The translations under genes were made by a program, and so were the position numbers. 64,000 bases of DNA, taken from NCBI RefSeq assembly GCF_002086285.1, contig NZ_MVHU01000017.1, positions 32,588 through 96,587 on the forward strand, written 5' to 3'. Each line of letters starts with the position of its first letter. Within the stretch, counting starts at the first letter, position 1. Positions 44,453 through 53,539 of the stretch are shown in pieces. Origin of the DNA: Mycolicibacter kumamotonensis (GTDB lineage: Bacteria > Actinomycetota > Actinomycetes > Mycobacteriales > Mycobacteriaceae). A model generated the notes under the pieces. That model made no database searches. It saw only the letters and a list, made by a program, of their open reading frames with translations, and was not told the origin of the DNA.

Positions 44453-45568
44453 GTGGACGAGGCCGGCCCCCCGAGCGACAGCACGCGAAGCGACGTCCGG
44501 CACTACCCCAAGGTTGTGTTGGTTACCGGCGCATGCCGGTTCCTGGGCGGCTATCTGACCGCCCGGCTCACGCAGAACCCCTTGATCAACCGGGTCATCG
44601 CGGTGGACGCGGTGATGCCGAGCAAGGACATGCTGCGCCGAATGGGACGCGCCGAATTCGTCCGCGCCGACATTCGCAATCCCTTTATCGCCAAGGTGAT
44701 TCGAAACAGCGAGGTCGACACCGTGGTGCACGCGGCCGCAGCGTCGTATGTGCCGCGCTCCGGCGGCGGGGCGGCGCTGAAGGAGCTCAACGTGATGGGC
44801 GCCATGCAGCTTTTCGCCGCCTGCCAGAAAGCGCCCTCGGTGCGCCGGGTGGTGCTCAAGTCGACCTCGGAGGTCTACGGGTCCTCCTCGCGTGACCCGG
44901 TCCTGTTCACCGAGGACAGCACCAGCCACCGGCCGCCCACTCAGGGGTTCCCCCGCGACAGCATCGACATCGAGGGCTACGCCCGCGGGCTGGCCCGGCG
45001 CCGGCCGGACATCGCGGTCACCATCTTGCGGATGGCCAACATGATCGGCCCGGCCATGGACACCGCGCTGTCGCGCTACCTCGAGGGTCCGGTGGTTCCG
45101 ACGGTGCTGGGCCGCGACGCCCGCCTGCAGCTGCTGCACGAGCAGGACGCGCTGGGGGCGCTGGAACGGGCCACCATGGCCGGTAAGGCGGGCACCTTCA
45201 ACATCGGCGCCGACGGCATCATCATGATGTCGCAGGCGATCCGCCGCTCGGGACGGATCCCGTTGCCGCTGCCCGGGGTGGGACTGTGGGCGCTGGATTC
45301 GCTGCGGCGGGCCAACAATTACACCGAGATCAACCGGGAGCAGCTGAACTATCTCAGCTTTGGTCGCGTGATGGATACGACTAGAATGCGAACCGACCTC
45401 GGGTACAGCACGAAGTGGACAACTGCCGAGGCATTTGATGACTACGTGCGGGGACGGGGTCTCAACCCGATCATCGACCCCAAGTGGGTGGAGTCGGTGG
45501 AGCGGCGCGTGGTGAGCGTGGCGCAACGTCTAGGCGACATCGATGTCAACAAGGTGCGGGGAGGTTAA
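44453..45568 (+). CDS. NAD-dependent epimerase/dehydratase (GalE2/Rv0501-like)
   Basis: A 371-residue extended SDR. A ~20-residue charged N-terminus precedes VVLVTGACRFLGGYL, a nucleotide site where the usual GxxGxxG reads G-A-C-R-F-L-G, so the first glycine positions are altered. The Ser/Tyr region STSEVYGSS is present, but the YxxxK motif is not obvious: the expected place reads IDIEGYARGLARR, with Arg rather than Lys. It may therefore be a sugar-nucleotide binding or regulatory protein rather than an active epimerase. The GTG at 44453 is used. It is followed 4 bp later by the acyltransferase gene. Confidence 0.8.
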   Translation: MDEAGPPSDSTRSDVRHYPKVVLVTGACRFLGGYLTARLTQNPLINRVIAVDAVMPSKDMLRRMGRAEFVRADIRNPFIAKVIRNSEVDTVVHAAAASYVPRSGGGAALKELNVMGAMQLFAACQKAPSVRRVVLKSTSEVYGSSSRDPVLFTEDSTSHRPPTQGFPRDSIDIEGYARGLARRRPDIAVTILRMANMIGPAMDTALSRYLEGPVVPTVLGRDARLQLLHEQDALGALERATMAGKAGTFNIGADGIIMMSQAIRRSGRIPLPLPGVGLWALDSLRRANNYTEINREQLNYLSFGRVMDTTRMRTDLGYSTKWTTAEAFDDYVRGRGLNPIIDPKWVESVERRVVSVAQRLGDIDVNKVRGG

Positions 45569-45572
45569 CGCT

Positions 45573-46592
45573 ATGGCTGGTGATTCCAAAGCCAAAGTCA
45601 TTCCGCTGCACAAAAATTCGGGAGCCGCGCGGCGGCACCCCTCGACCTTGGCCGGCCCCTCGACCGAGCAGATCGTGGCAGTCGTCCGCGAGATCGACCA
45701 GCGCCGGGCCGCCGCGGGGTCGCCCGGCGCCGCGGCCGAACCGACGCCGAGCGAGTTCGCCCGGCGGGTGGCCGCGGTGGTCGCGTTTCTGCGGGAGCGG
45801 GTCACCGGCGACTACCAGGTCGACGAGTTCGGGTTCGACCCGCACTTCAACGAGGCGGTCGCGCTGCCGCTGCTGCGGCTCTTCTTCAACGAGTGGTTCC
45901 GGGTCGAGGTCAGTGGCATCGAGAACCTTCCGGTCGAGGGGCCGGCGCTGGTGGTGGCCAACCACGCCGGCGTGCTGCCGATGGACGCGCTGATGCTCTC
46001 GGTGGCGGTGCACGACCACCACCCGACCCATCGCGACTTGCGGATGCTCGGCGCGGACCTGGTGTTCGACCTGCCGCTGATCGGGCCGGCCGCCCGCAAG
46101 GCCGGCCACACCATGGCCTGCACCGTCGATGCCCACCGCCTGCTGGCGGCCGGCGAGCTGACCGCGGTGTTCCCGGAGGGCTACAAGGGTCTGGGCAAGC
46201 GGTTCAAGGACCGCTACAAGCTGCAGCGGTTCGGTCGCGGCGGCTTCGTCGCGGCGGCGTTGCACACCCAGGCGCCGATCGTTCCGTGCTCGATCGTCGG
46301 CTCCGAGGAGATCTACCCGATGATCGCCGACGTCAAGCTGCTGGCCCGGTTGCTCGGTGTGCCCTACTTCCCGATCACCCCGCTGTTCCCGTTGGCCGGC
46401 CCCGCCGGTCTGGTGCCGCTGCCGTCGAAGTGGCACATCGCCTTCGGTGAGCCGATCGAGACCACCGACTACGACGCCGGCGCCGCCGATGATCCGATGG
46501 TCACCTTCGAGCTGACCGATCAGGTGCGCGAGACGATTCAGCAGACGCTGTACCGGCTGCTGGCGGGCCGCCGCAGCATGTTCTTCGGCTGA
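45573..46592 (+). CDS. PlsC-like acyltransferase (Rv0502-like)
   Basis: A 339-residue glycerolipid acyltransferase-type enzyme. A polar N-terminus (~75 residues) is followed by the catalytic block VVANHAGVLPMDALMLS. The spacing is H-x6-D rather than the canonical H-x4-D, as in the divergent diacylglycerol-acyltransferase-like branch. FPEGYKGLGKRF supplies the substrate-binding motif, and IVPCSIVGSEEIYP follows. The ATG at 45573 follows GGGGAGG; an earlier ATG (45543) lies inside the preceding gene. The acyl acceptor is unknown. Confidence 0.85.
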   Translation: MAGDSKAKVIPLHKNSGAARRHPSTLAGPSTEQIVAVVREIDQRRAAAGSPGAAAEPTPSEFARRVAAVVAFLRERVTGDYQVDEFGFDPHFNEAVALPLLRLFFNEWFRVEVSGIENLPVEGPALVVANHAGVLPMDALMLSVAVHDHHPTHRDLRMLGADLVFDLPLIGPAARKAGHTMACTVDAHRLLAAGELTAVFPEGYKGLGKRFKDRYKLQRFGRGGFVAAALHTQAPIVPCSIVGSEEIYPMIADVKLLARLLGVPYFPITPLFPLAGPAGLVPLPSKWHIAFGEPIETTDYDAGAADDPMVTFELTDQVRETIQQTLYRLLAGRRSMFFG

Positions 46593-46594
46593 CC

Positions 46595-46651
46595 ACCCAA
46601 CTTCTGCGCGAGCACCCAACTTCTGCGCGAGCACCCAACTTCTGCGCGAGC
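46595..46651. repeat. Three perfect 19-bp tandem repeats
   Basis: The unit acccaacttctgcgcgagc occurs at 46595-46613, 46614-46632 and 46633-46651 without mismatch, directly after the acyltransferase stop. The third copy runs into the left arm of the palindrome at 46645. Likely a variable-number locus. Confidence 0.9.
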
Positions 46652-46706
46652 GTGCGTGTTTGCCCGCGAAACGCCGCGGATAAACGTGCAACTGCGCACG
46701 CTCGCG
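46645..46706. repeat. Palindromic intergenic element (12-bp arms)
   Basis: CGCGAGCGTGCG (46645-46656) is the exact inverse of CGCACGCTCGCG (46695-46706), enclosing 38 bp that contain cgtgtttgcc and ataaacgtg, which are themselves partly inverse. It lies between the convergent acyltransferase and dehydratase genes. It could act as a bidirectional terminator and resembles palindromes scattered in mycobacterial intergenic DNA. Confidence 0.75.
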
Positions 46707-46719
46707 AACGGAACCCCGG

Positions 46720-47241
46720 CTAGGACTTGCTGCGGTTGCGCATCGCCTCGATGGCGGCGATCGTCGCGGCCTCGGTGTCGGCGTCCTGGTTGACCGACTC
46801 GCCGAGCATGGTGACGACGCTGGTCACCACCGGGTCGCCGTTCTCATCGCTGACCTCGCTGCGGACCTCGCTGACCACCGTGCCGTGCGACTCGATCACC
46901 GAGTCCAGGTAGGTGTCGAAAAACAGCTTGTCGCCGGCCACGATCGGCCGGTGGAAGGTGAACTTCTGGTCGCGGTGCAGCACCCGGGCGATATTGATCG
47001 GGATGTCGAACTTTTCGAAGATCTCCAGCTGCACCTGACGTCCGGCGACCGCCAGGAACGTCAGCGACGCCACCAGGCCCGGGTGTCCGGCCTCGGTGGC
47101 GGCGGCCTCGTCGAAATGGGCCGGGTGGTCATCTTTGACGGAGCGGGCGAACTCCCGGATCTTCTCCCGGCCGACCTCGAAGTAGTCCGGGAACCGGTAA
47201 TGCGTACCGATGATCCCCTGCGACTCGGTGTGTACTGCCAT
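46720..47241 (-). CDS. MaoC/HadA-HadC-like dehydratase subunit (Rv0504c-like)
   Basis: A 173-residue single-hotdog protein of the UPF0336/FAS1-like dehydratase family, which includes the HadA and HadC subunits of the mycolic-acid (3R)-hydroxyacyl-ACP dehydratases. Typical parts are an N-terminal [51 protein letters not shown] and [15 protein letters not shown]. The catalytic Asp/His pair of HadB is not evident, so it probably needs a partner. No HadB-like gene is adjacent. The cyclopropane synthase gene (cmaA2) that lies beside it in M. tuberculosis is absent. Confidence 0.85.
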   Translation of the reverse strand: MAVHTESQGIIGTHYRFPDYFEVGREKIREFARSVKDDHPAHFDEAAATEAGHPGLVASLTFLAVAGRQVQLEIFEKFDIPINIARVLHRDQKFTFHRPIVAGDKLFFDTYLDSVIESHGTVVSEVRSEVSDENGDPVVTSVVTMLGESVNQDADTEAATIAAIEAMRNRSKS

Positions 47242-47308
47242 GCCGGTTTACCCTCCGCTCGCCGTGGTGTTCGGCGGGCGGAAGCTTATCAGCGTAAAGG
47301 TCAGGCGC

Positions 47309-47601
47309 GCTCGTTCCGGTGCGCCACGGTGCCTGTTGCGGGCGACCGGTCCTCGCGGCCTCCGCAAGCTACGGTCGCTCGTTCCGGTGCGCCACGGTGC
47401 CTGTTGCGGGCGACCGGTCCTCGCGGCCTCCGCAAGCTACGGTCGCTCGTTCCGGTGCGCCACGGTGCCTGTTGCGGGCGACCGGTCCTCGCGGCCTCCG
47501 CAAGCTACGGTCGCTCGTTCCGGTGCGCCACGGTGCCTGTTGCGGGCGACCGGTCCTCGCGGCCTCCGCAAGCTACGGTCGCTCGTTCCGGTGCGCCACG
47601 G
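47309..47601. repeat. 68-bp tandem repeat (four perfect copies plus 21 bp) at the serB1 3' end
   Basis: Copies lie at 47309-47376, 47377-47444, 47445-47512 and 47513-47580, all identical as read, with a 21-bp partial copy at 47581-47601. The partial copy and the start of copy four encode the last residues of SerB1 (AHRNERP and stop, on the minus strand). Each unit therefore repeats the final codons and stop of serB1 plus about 40 bp of downstream DNA. The array fills most of the gap to the dehydratase gene. It is not CRISPR-like because there are no variable spacers. Confidence 0.92.
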
Positions 47602-48478
47602 CGGCAGCCAGGGCCCCACCGACCGCCCCCAGCGCCAGCGCCGACGGCACACCGATACGCGCCGCCCGCCGTGCGGTGCGGAAGTCGCGGATCTCCCAGC
47701 CCCGCTTGCGTGCCATCTCCCGCAGCGCCGCATCCGGGTTGATCGCGACCGCGGTGCCGACCAGCGACAGCATCGGCACATCGTTGAAGCTGTCGGAGTA
47801 GGCGGTGCAGCGCCGCAGGTTCAGGCCTTCGCGGATGGCCAGCGAGCGCACCGCGTGCGCCTTGCCGGGCCCGTGCAGGATCTCGCCGACCAGCCGGCCG
47901 GTGAACACCCCGTCGACCGACTCGGCGACGGTGCCCAGCGCACCGGTCAGCCCGAGCCGGCGGGCGATGGTCTGGGCCAGCTCGTAAGGGGTGGCGGTGA
48001 CCAGCCACACCTGCTGGCCGGCGTCTAAATGCATCTGGGCCAGCTCGCGGGTGCCGGGCCAGATCTTGTCGGCGATGATCTCGTCGTAGATCTCCTCGCC
48101 CAGATCCACCAGCTCGGAGACCGGTCGCCCCTCGATGAACGCCAACGCCTTGCGGCGGCCGGCCGCGACGTCGTCGCTGTTCTCCCGGCCGGTCAGCTGG
48201 AACTTGGCCTGGGCGTAGAGGAACCCGATGACATCGCGGTAGGTGAAGTAGTTGCGGGCGGCCAGCCCGCGGCCGAAATGCACCATCGACGAGCCCTGCA
48301 CCAGGGTGTTGTCGACGTCGAAGAAGGCTGCCGCGGTCAGATCGACCGGGGCGGGTGTGTCGGCGTCGGCCACGTCGTTCAGCGCCCGGTCGGCGCTGGC
48401 TGCGAAATCCCCGCCGGCCGGTGACTCCAGGCCGGCGCCCGCTGCGGAATCCCGGTCGGCCGGGCCGGGTAACGCCAT
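47573..48478 (-). CDS. serB1: HAD-superfamily phosphatase SerB1-like
   Basis: A 301-residue phosphatase annotated in mycobacteria as phosphoserine phosphatase. A disordered N-terminal ~50 residues precede [15 protein letters not shown], with the nucleophile DxDxT. Motif II lies in [12 protein letters not shown], the Lys in [12 protein letters not shown] and motif III in [17 protein letters not shown] hydrophobic segment near the C-terminus ([16 protein letters not shown]) may be a membrane anchor. The ATG at 48478 is chosen because the frame stays open upstream through other genes. The last seven codons and stop fall in the 68-bp repeat, so the C-terminal tail depends on the repeat array. Confidence 0.85.
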   Translation of the reverse strand: MALPGPADRDSAAGAGLESPAGGDFAASADRALNDVADADTPAPVDLTAAAFFDVDNTLVQGSSMVHFGRGLAARNYFTYRDVIGFLYAQAKFQLTGRENSDDVAAGRRKALAFIEGRPVSELVDLGEEIYDEIIADKIWPGTRELAQMHLDAGQQVWLVTATPYELAQTIARRLGLTGALGTVAESVDGVFTGRLVGEILHGPGKAHAVRSLAIREGLNLRRCTAYSDSFNDVPMLSLVGTAVAINPDAALREMARKRGWEIRDFRTARRAARIGVPSALALGAVGGALAAAVAHRNERP

Positions 48479-48531
48479 CACCGACTCCTTCCGCTGTGCG
48501 CTGCCGGCCGGTCTTCCGGCCGCTCTCAACC

Positions 48532-48990
48532 CTATCCGGACCCGCCCCCGAAGACCCGCAGGTGATCGCGCAAATCTCCTGTGAGGTCGAGCATCGAGTA
48601 GTCCCGGAAACTGAACCGCCAGACGCCGTCCACCCGCTCGAACTCGTCGTGATAGCGACCGGCGGCAACCACCTGCAGCGGCACGGCGTCGGTCTGTTGC
48701 AGCACGGTGTAGTAGGACCGGCAGGTCGCGGTGCCGGCCTCCTCGTCGATGTCGAGGATCGGGTTGGTGACGACGTGCTTGGTGCGCGGGGTGCCGTCCG
48801 GGTGGATCTTGACCAGCCCGCGCCACAGCGCCAGCAGCCCGGTGCTGTCGAGGACGGTGCTGCCGTCGGCGTCGGCCTTGATCCGGGCGTGGGTGAACAA
48901 CGCCGCCGCCGAATCCAGGTCGCCGGCGTCCATCAGCTCGGCGTAGCGGTACAGCAGGTTCGTGATCGACACCGCACTTCCGCTGGGCAT
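48532..48990 (-). CDS. SnoaL-like/NTF2-fold protein
   Basis: A 152-residue protein with the cone-shaped NTF2 fold: [20 protein letters not shown] at the N-terminus, strands [17 protein letters not shown] and [11 protein letters not shown], and [20 protein letters not shown] at the end. Such proteins include isomerases, hydratases and non-enzymatic small-molecule binders; the His/Asp dyad of steroid isomerases is not clear. The ATG at 48990 ([16 protein letters not shown]) is chosen over longer starts that cross the divergent thioredoxin-fold gene. It is 53 bp upstream of serB1 on the same strand. Confidence 0.82.
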   Translation of the reverse strand: MPSGSAVSITNLLYRYAELMDAGDLDSAAALFTHARIKADADGSTVLDSTGLLALWRGLVKIHPDGTPRTKHVVTNPILDIDEEAGTATCRSYYTVLQQTDAVPLQVVAAGRYHDEFERVDGVWRFSFRDYSMLDLTGDLRDHLRVFGGGSG

Positions 48991-49026
48991 ATCGAAAACA
49001 TAGCCACCCTGCGCCAGACTGAACAC

Positions 49027-49302
49027 ATGACCCGGCCCCAGGTGCAGGTGCTGACCCGCGACGGCTGTCCGGTCTGCGTTCAGGTGCACGCCCAGCTGGC
49101 GCAGTTGGCCACTGAGCTGGACTTCGACCTGCACACAGTCGACGTCGACGCCGCCGCCGCGGCCGGTGACAGCGCCCTGCGGGCGGAGTTCGGCGATCGG
49201 TTGCCGGTGGTGCTGCTCGACGGACGCGAACACAGCTACTGGGAGGTAGACGAGGCCAGGCTGCGTGCTGATCTTGCCGAATTTGGTGGGCCAGCGCTTT
49301 AG
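49027..49302 (+). CDS. Glutaredoxin-like thioredoxin-fold protein (Rv0508-like)
   Basis: A 91-residue protein with the redox motif CPVC (residues 14-17) in [16 protein letters not shown] and the cis-Pro strand RLPVVLLDG. It fits the DUF836/glutaredoxin-like family. Mycobacteria use mycothiol rather than glutathione, so it may act with mycothiol or thioredoxin reductase; this is inference. The ATG at 49027 is preceded by a divergent start 36 bp away. In M. tuberculosis mmpS2-mmpL2 separate this gene from serB1; here they are absent. It precedes hemA by 63 bp. Confidence 0.86.
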   Translation: MTRPQVQVLTRDGCPVCVQVHAQLAQLATELDFDLHTVDVDAAAAAGDSALRAEFGDRLPVVLLDGREHSYWEVDEARLRADLAEFGGPAL

Positions 49303-49315
49303 CCTCTACCGTGGA

Positions 49316-49330
49316 GTGAAGTTTGTTCAC
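49316..49330 (+). promoter_or_regulatory. Inverted repeat upstream of hemA
   Basis: GTGAA (49316-49320) and TTCAC (49326-49330) flank GTTTG, 36 bp before the hemA GTG. The half-sites resemble those of Rex (TGTGAA/TTCACA), but the 5-bp spacer is one longer than the usual Rex site. It is a candidate operator for the haem operon. Confidence 0.35.
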
Positions 49331-49365
49331 GGGTGACAGCAAGGAGCGGACCAGGTGATATTGCC

Positions 49366-50745
49366 GTGAGCGTCCTGCTCTTCGGGGTTTCGCATCGCAG
49401 CGCCCCGGTCTCGGTACTCGAGCAGCTCAGCACCGCTGAATCCGATCAGGTCAAGATCGTCGAGCAGGTGCTGGAATCGCCGCTTGTCACCGAGGCGATG
49501 ATCCTGTCGACCTGCAACCGGGTCGAGATCTACGCCGTCGTCGAGGCGTTCCACGCCGGGTTGTCGGCCATCGGGCAGGTGCTCTCCGAGCACTCGGGCA
49601 TGTCGATGACCGATCTGACCAAATACGCCTACGTCCGCTACAGCGAGGCCGCCGTCGAGCATCTGTTCTCGGTGGCCAGCGGGCTGGACTCGGCTGTCGT
49701 CGGCGAACAGCAGGTGCTGGGCCAGGTGCGCCGCGCCTATGCCTCAGCCGAGGCCAACAACACCGTCGGGCGGGTGCTGCACGAGCTGGCGCAGCGCGCG
49801 CTGTCGGTGGGCAAGCGGGTGCATTCGGAGACCGGGATCGACGCCGCCGGCGCTTCGGTGGTCTCGGTCGCATTGGGGATTGCCGCTAAACAGCTGGGCG
49901 ATAACGGATTACAGGAGCGGTCAGCGGTGGTGATCGGCGCCGGGTCGATGGGTGCGCTGTCCGCGGCGCACCTGGCGCGAGCCGGTGTGGAACGCATCCA
50001 CGTGGTCAACCGCTCGCTGTCGCGCGCCCAGCGCCTGGCCCGCAAGATCCGCGACACCGGCGTCGCCGCCGACGCCGTCGCCCTGGACCGGATGGCGGCC
50101 ACCCTGGCCGACGCCGACGTCGTGGTGTGCTGCACCGGGGCGGTCAGCCCCGTCGTGTCGCTGGCCGACGTCCACCATGCGCTGGCCGACGGTGACCGCG
50201 ACGAGGCGACCCAGCCGCTGGTGATCTGTGATCTGGGCATGCCGCGCGACGTCGACGCCGCGGTCTCCGGGCTGCCCGGGGTGCACGTCATCGACATGGA
50301 ACGGATCCAGCGCGAGCCGTCGGCGCAGGTCGCCAGCTCCGACACCGACGCCGCGCACGGCATCGTGGCCCGTGAGGTCGCCACCTACCTGGCCGGCCAG
50401 CGGATGGCCGAGGTCACCCCGACCGTGACCGCGCTGCGCCAGCGCGCCGCCGACGTGGTGACCGCCGAGTTGCTGCGGCTGGATCACCGGCTGCCGGATC
50501 TGGACACCGCCCAGCGCGAGGAGGTGGCGCGCACGGTGCGCCGCGTCGTCGACAAGCTGTTGCATGCCCCCACCGTGCGGGTCAAGCAGCTGGCCAGCTC
50601 GCCGGGCGGCGACAGCTACGCCGAAGCGCTGCGCGAGCTCTTCGAGCTCGATCCGACCGCCGTGGATGCGGTCGCGACCGCCGGTGAACTGCCAGTGGTG
50701 CCGAACGCGATGGACGTCGGCGCCGAAACCGGGTCGGCCGGGTAG
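49366..50745 (+). CDS. hemA: Glutamyl-tRNA reductase HemA
   Basis: A 459-residue NADPH enzyme that reduces Glu-tRNA to glutamate-1-semialdehyde, the committed step of C5 haem synthesis. The catalytic cysteine is Cys50 in [31 protein letters not shown], the Rossmann motif [20 protein letters not shown] and the C-terminal dimer domain ([20 protein letters not shown]) are intact. The GTG at 49366 gives [14 protein letters not shown], the standard N-terminus. It begins the haem operon and is followed by hemC after 5 bp. Confidence 0.96.
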   Translation: MSVLLFGVSHRSAPVSVLEQLSTAESDQVKIVEQVLESPLVTEAMILSTCNRVEIYAVVEAFHAGLSAIGQVLSEHSGMSMTDLTKYAYVRYSEAAVEHLFSVASGLDSAVVGEQQVLGQVRRAYASAEANNTVGRVLHELAQRALSVGKRVHSETGIDAAGASVVSVALGIAAKQLGDNGLQERSAVVIGAGSMGALSAAHLARAGVERIHVVNRSLSRAQRLARKIRDTGVAADAVALDRMAATLADADVVVCCTGAVSPVVSLADVHHALADGDRDEATQPLVICDLGMPRDVDAAVSGLPGVHVIDMERIQREPSAQVASSDTDAAHGIVAREVATYLAGQRMAEVTPTVTALRQRAADVVTAELLRLDHRLPDLDTAQREEVARTVRRVVDKLLHAPTVRVKQLASSPGGDSYAEALRELFELDPTAVDAVATAGELPVVPNAMDVGAETGSAG

Positions 50746-50750
50746 ACGTT

Positions 50751-51686
50751 TTGGGTGAAGTAATCCGTATCGGTACCCGGGCCAGCTTGCTGGCCACCAC
50801 TCAGGCCGGGACCGTTCGTGACGCCTTGGTGGCCGCCGGGCACCCCGCGGAACTGGTCAAGATCAGCACCGTCGGGGACCGTTCGTCCGGACCGATCGCC
50901 GACCTCGGGGTGGGGGTGTTCACCGCCGCGCTGCGCGAGGCCATCGTCGACGGCCGGGTGGACGCCGCGGTGCACTCGCACAAGGACCTGCCCACCGCGG
51001 AGGATCCACGGTTCCTGCTGGCCGCCATTCCGCCCCGTGAGGACCCCCGGGATGCGCTGGTGGCGCGCGACGGGTTGGTGCTGGGGGAGTTGCCGACGGG
51101 GGCGGTGGTGGGCACGTCGTCGCCCCGGCGGGCCGCACAGCTTAGAGCATTGGGTCTCGGTTTGGAAATTCGCCCCCTACGAGGCAACCTAGATACCAGG
51201 TTGAACAGGGTAAGCAGCGGCGAACTCGACGCCATCGTGGTAGCCCGGGCGGGTTTAGCCCGACTGGGACGCCTCGACGCGGTCACCGAGACGCTGGAAC
51301 CGGTGCAGATGTTGCCGGCTCCGGCCCAAGGTGCGTTGGCAGTGGAGTGTCGCGCCGGCGATACCGCACTGGCGGCGTTGCTGGCGGAGTTGGATCACAC
51401 CGACACCCGCCGCGCGGTAATCGCCGAGCGGACCCTGCTCGCCGAACTGGAGGCGGGTTGTTCCGCACCGGTGGGCGCGATCGCCGAGGTGGTCGAGTCT
51501 ATCGATGAGGACGGCCGAGTCTTCGACGAGCTGTCGCTGCGCGGTTGTGTGGCGGCGCTGGACGGATCCGACGTGATCCGCGCGTCCGGCATCGGCAGTC
51601 CGGACCGAGCCCGGGAACTGGGCGTTTCGGTCGCTGCGGAACTGTTCGAGCTGGGTGCGCGCGAGTTGATGTCGGCCGCGCGGTGA
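50751..51686 (+). CDS. hemC: Porphobilinogen deaminase HemC
   Basis: A 311-residue enzyme that polymerises four porphobilinogen units to hydroxymethylbilane. Signatures are [55 protein letters not shown] and the dipyrromethane cofactor cysteine in [12 protein letters not shown]. The TTG at 50751, 5 bp after hemA, is the only start near the expected N-terminus. The next gene follows after 34 bp. Confidence 0.95.
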   Translation: MGEVIRIGTRASLLATTQAGTVRDALVAAGHPAELVKISTVGDRSSGPIADLGVGVFTAALREAIVDGRVDAAVHSHKDLPTAEDPRFLLAAIPPREDPRDALVARDGLVLGELPTGAVVGTSSPRRAAQLRALGLGLEIRPLRGNLDTRLNRVSSGELDAIVVARAGLARLGRLDAVTETLEPVQMLPAPAQGALAVECRAGDTALAALLAELDHTDTRRAVIAERTLLAELEAGCSAPVGAIAEVVESIDEDGRVFDELSLRGCVAALDGSDVIRASGIGSPDRARELGVSVAAELFELGARELMSAAR

Positions 51687-51720
51687 AAGCCCCGCGTGGG
51701 GAAGTGACTGGGAGTAGCGA

Positions 51721-53460
51721 ATGGCTCGCCAAGTGAGCGTGCGAGGGCAGAAGCCCAAGCCGGGCCGCATCGTATTCGTCGGCTCGGGTCCCGGCGACCC
51801 GGGTCTGCTGACGACGCGGGCGCGGGTGGCGCTGACGAACGCCGCGCTGGTGTTCATCGACCCGGACGTGCCCGAGGCGGTGCTGGGGCTGGTCGGTACC
51901 GACCTGCCCCCGATCGCCGGGCCCGTGCCGCCGGCCCCCAAGGCCGACAAGGCGGACAAGGCCCACGACGACGCGGCCGATGCCACCGACACCGCCGCCG
52001 ACGCCTCGGATGCCGACTCGGACAAGGCGGCCGACGCGACCGTCCCGGGCGGTCCCGACATCCGCCCGGCGCTGGGCGAACCGGCCGAGGTGGCCAAGAC
52101 CCTGACCGCCGAGGCGCGTTCGGGCACCGACGTGGTGCGACTGGTGGCCGGCGACCCGCTGTCGGTCGACGCCGTCATCACCGAGATCAACGCGGTGGCC
52201 CGCACCAACGTGGCGTTCGAGATCGTGCCGGGGCTGCCGGCCACCAGCGCGGTGCCCACCTACGCCGGCCTGCCGCTCGGCTCATCGCACACCGTGGCCG
52301 ACGTTCGTGACCCGCAGGTGGATTGGGCCGCGCTGGCCGCCGCCCCGGGTCCGCTGATCCTGCAGGCCACCACCTCGCATCTGCCGGACGCGGCCCGCAC
52401 CCTGATCGAGTACGGCCTGGCGGACTCCACGCCGTGCGTGGTCACCACCTCGGGCACCACCTGTGCGCAGCGCTCGATCGAGTCCACCCTCGGTGGGTTG
52501 ACGGAGCCCGCGGCGCTGGCCGGTATCGACCCGGTCATCCTGCCCAACGGTCAGGAGACCTCCGCCGGGACGCTGGTGGTCACCATCGGCAAGACGGTGA
52601 ACAACCGGTCCAAGCTGAACTGGTGGGAGAGCCGCGCCCTGTACGGCTGGACGGTTCTGGTGCCGCGCACCAAGGATCAGGCCGGCGAGATGAGCGATCG
52701 GCTGGTCTCCCACGGCGCCCTGCCGGTGGAGGTGCCCACCATCGCCGTGGAGCCGCCGCGGAGCCCGGCCCAGATGGAAAGGGCCGTCAAGGGTTTGGTG
52801 GACGGCCGCTACCAGTGGGTGGTGTTCACCTCGACCAACGCGGTGCGCGCGGTATGGGAGAAGTTCGGCGAGTTCGGTCTGGACGCCCGCGCGTTCTCCG
52901 GGGTGAAGATCGCCTGCGTCGGCGAAGCCACCGCCGAGCGGGTCCGGGCGTTCGGGATCAGCCCCGAGCTGGTGCCGTCCGGGGAGCAGTCCTCGCTGGG
53001 CCTGCTGGACGAATTCCCGCCCTACGACGACGTTTTCGACCCGGTCAACCGGGTACTGCTGCCGCGTGCGGACATCGCCACCGAGACGCTGGCCGAGGGC
53101 CTGCGGGAGCGCGGTTGGGAGATCGAGGACGTCACCGCCTACCGCACGGTGCGGGCCGCCCCGCCGCCGGCGACCATCCGCGAGATGATCAAGACCGGCG
53201 GGTTCGACGCGGTGTGCTTCACGTCGAGTTCGACGGTGCGCAACCTGGTCGGCATCGCCGGCAAACCGCACGCCCGCACCATCGTGGCCTGCATCGGCCC
53301 CAAGACCGCCGAGACCGCAGCCGAATTCGGGCTTCGGGTCGACGTGCAGCCGGAGACGGCCGCGGTGGGCCCGCTGGTCGATGCGCTGGCCGAGCACGCC
53401 GCCCGGCTGCGGGCCGAGGGTGCCCTGCCGCCACCGCGTAAGAAGAGCCGCAGGCGCTAA
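51721..53460 (+). CDS. hemD: Uroporphyrinogen-III synthase with N-terminal SUMT-like domain (CobA/HemD fusion)
   Basis: A 579-residue fusion. The N-terminal part (about 12-300) is a tetrapyrrole methylase (SUMT/CobA-like) domain with GRIVFVGSGPGDPGLLTTRA and VRLVAGDPLSVD. The C-terminal part (~310-560) is HemD, which closes hydroxymethylbilane to uroporphyrinogen III (YGWTVLVPRTKDQAGEMSDR, VVFTSTNAVRAVWE, LLPRADIATETLAEGL). An Ala/Asp/Lys-rich low-complexity insert of ~45 residues (about 75-120) interrupts the methylase domain. In other mycobacteria this fused gene sits in the same haem operon. The usual SUMT motif KGGDPFVFGRG is degenerate, so methylase activity is uncertain. Confidence 0.92.
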   Translation: MARQVSVRGQKPKPGRIVFVGSGPGDPGLLTTRARVALTNAALVFIDPDVPEAVLGLVGTDLPPIAGPVPPAPKADKADKAHDDAADATDTAADASDADSDKAADATVPGGPDIRPALGEPAEVAKTLTAEARSGTDVVRLVAGDPLSVDAVITEINAVARTNVAFEIVPGLPATSAVPTYAGLPLGSSHTVADVRDPQVDWAALAAAPGPLILQATTSHLPDAARTLIEYGLADSTPCVVTTSGTTCAQRSIESTLGGLTEPAALAGIDPVILPNGQETSAGTLVVTIGKTVNNRSKLNWWESRALYGWTVLVPRTKDQAGEMSDRLVSHGALPVEVPTIAVEPPRSPAQMERAVKGLVDGRYQWVVFTSTNAVRAVWEKFGEFGLDARAFSGVKIACVGEATAERVRAFGISPELVPSGEQSSLGLLDEFPPYDDVFDPVNRVLLPRADIATETLAEGLRERGWEIEDVTAYRTVRAAPPPATIREMIKTGGFDAVCFTSSSTVRNLVGIAGKPHARTIVACIGPKTAETAAEFGLRVDVQPETAAVGPLVDALAEHAARLRAEGALPPPRKKSRRR

Positions 53461-53465
53461 CGGTG

Positions 53466-53534
53466 ACTTCTCTCGCGTTGACTCTGCGTCCATGGCGGAG
53501 AAGTGCGAGTGACGTCCGCCCTCACCGCAGAGTC
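53466..53534 (+). repeat. Nested inverted repeats between hemD and hemB
   Basis: Two interleaved inverted repeats fill the 79-bp gap: ACTTCTC (53466-53472) with GAGAAGT (53498-53504), and GACTCTGCG (53480-53488) with CGCAGAGTC (53526-53534). They cannot form fully at the same time, so the RNA could switch between two stems just upstream of the hemB ATG. It may equally be a dispersed palindromic element. Confidence 0.55.
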
Positions 53535-53539
53535 GACGC

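Noticed and set aside
47309..47601. CRISPR array
   Set aside because: The units are contiguous and identical, with no unique spacers, and no cas genes are present. It is a tandem repeat.
49316..49330. Rex operator upstream of hemA
   Set aside because: Half-sites are similar, but the spacing is 5 rather than 4 bp and the outer bases do not match, so it is kept only as an unnamed inverted repeat.
48479..49342. N-terminal extension of SerB1
   Set aside because: The frame is open, but it crosses the SnoaL-like and glutaredoxin-like genes antisense or out of frame, and the extra sequence is low complexity.
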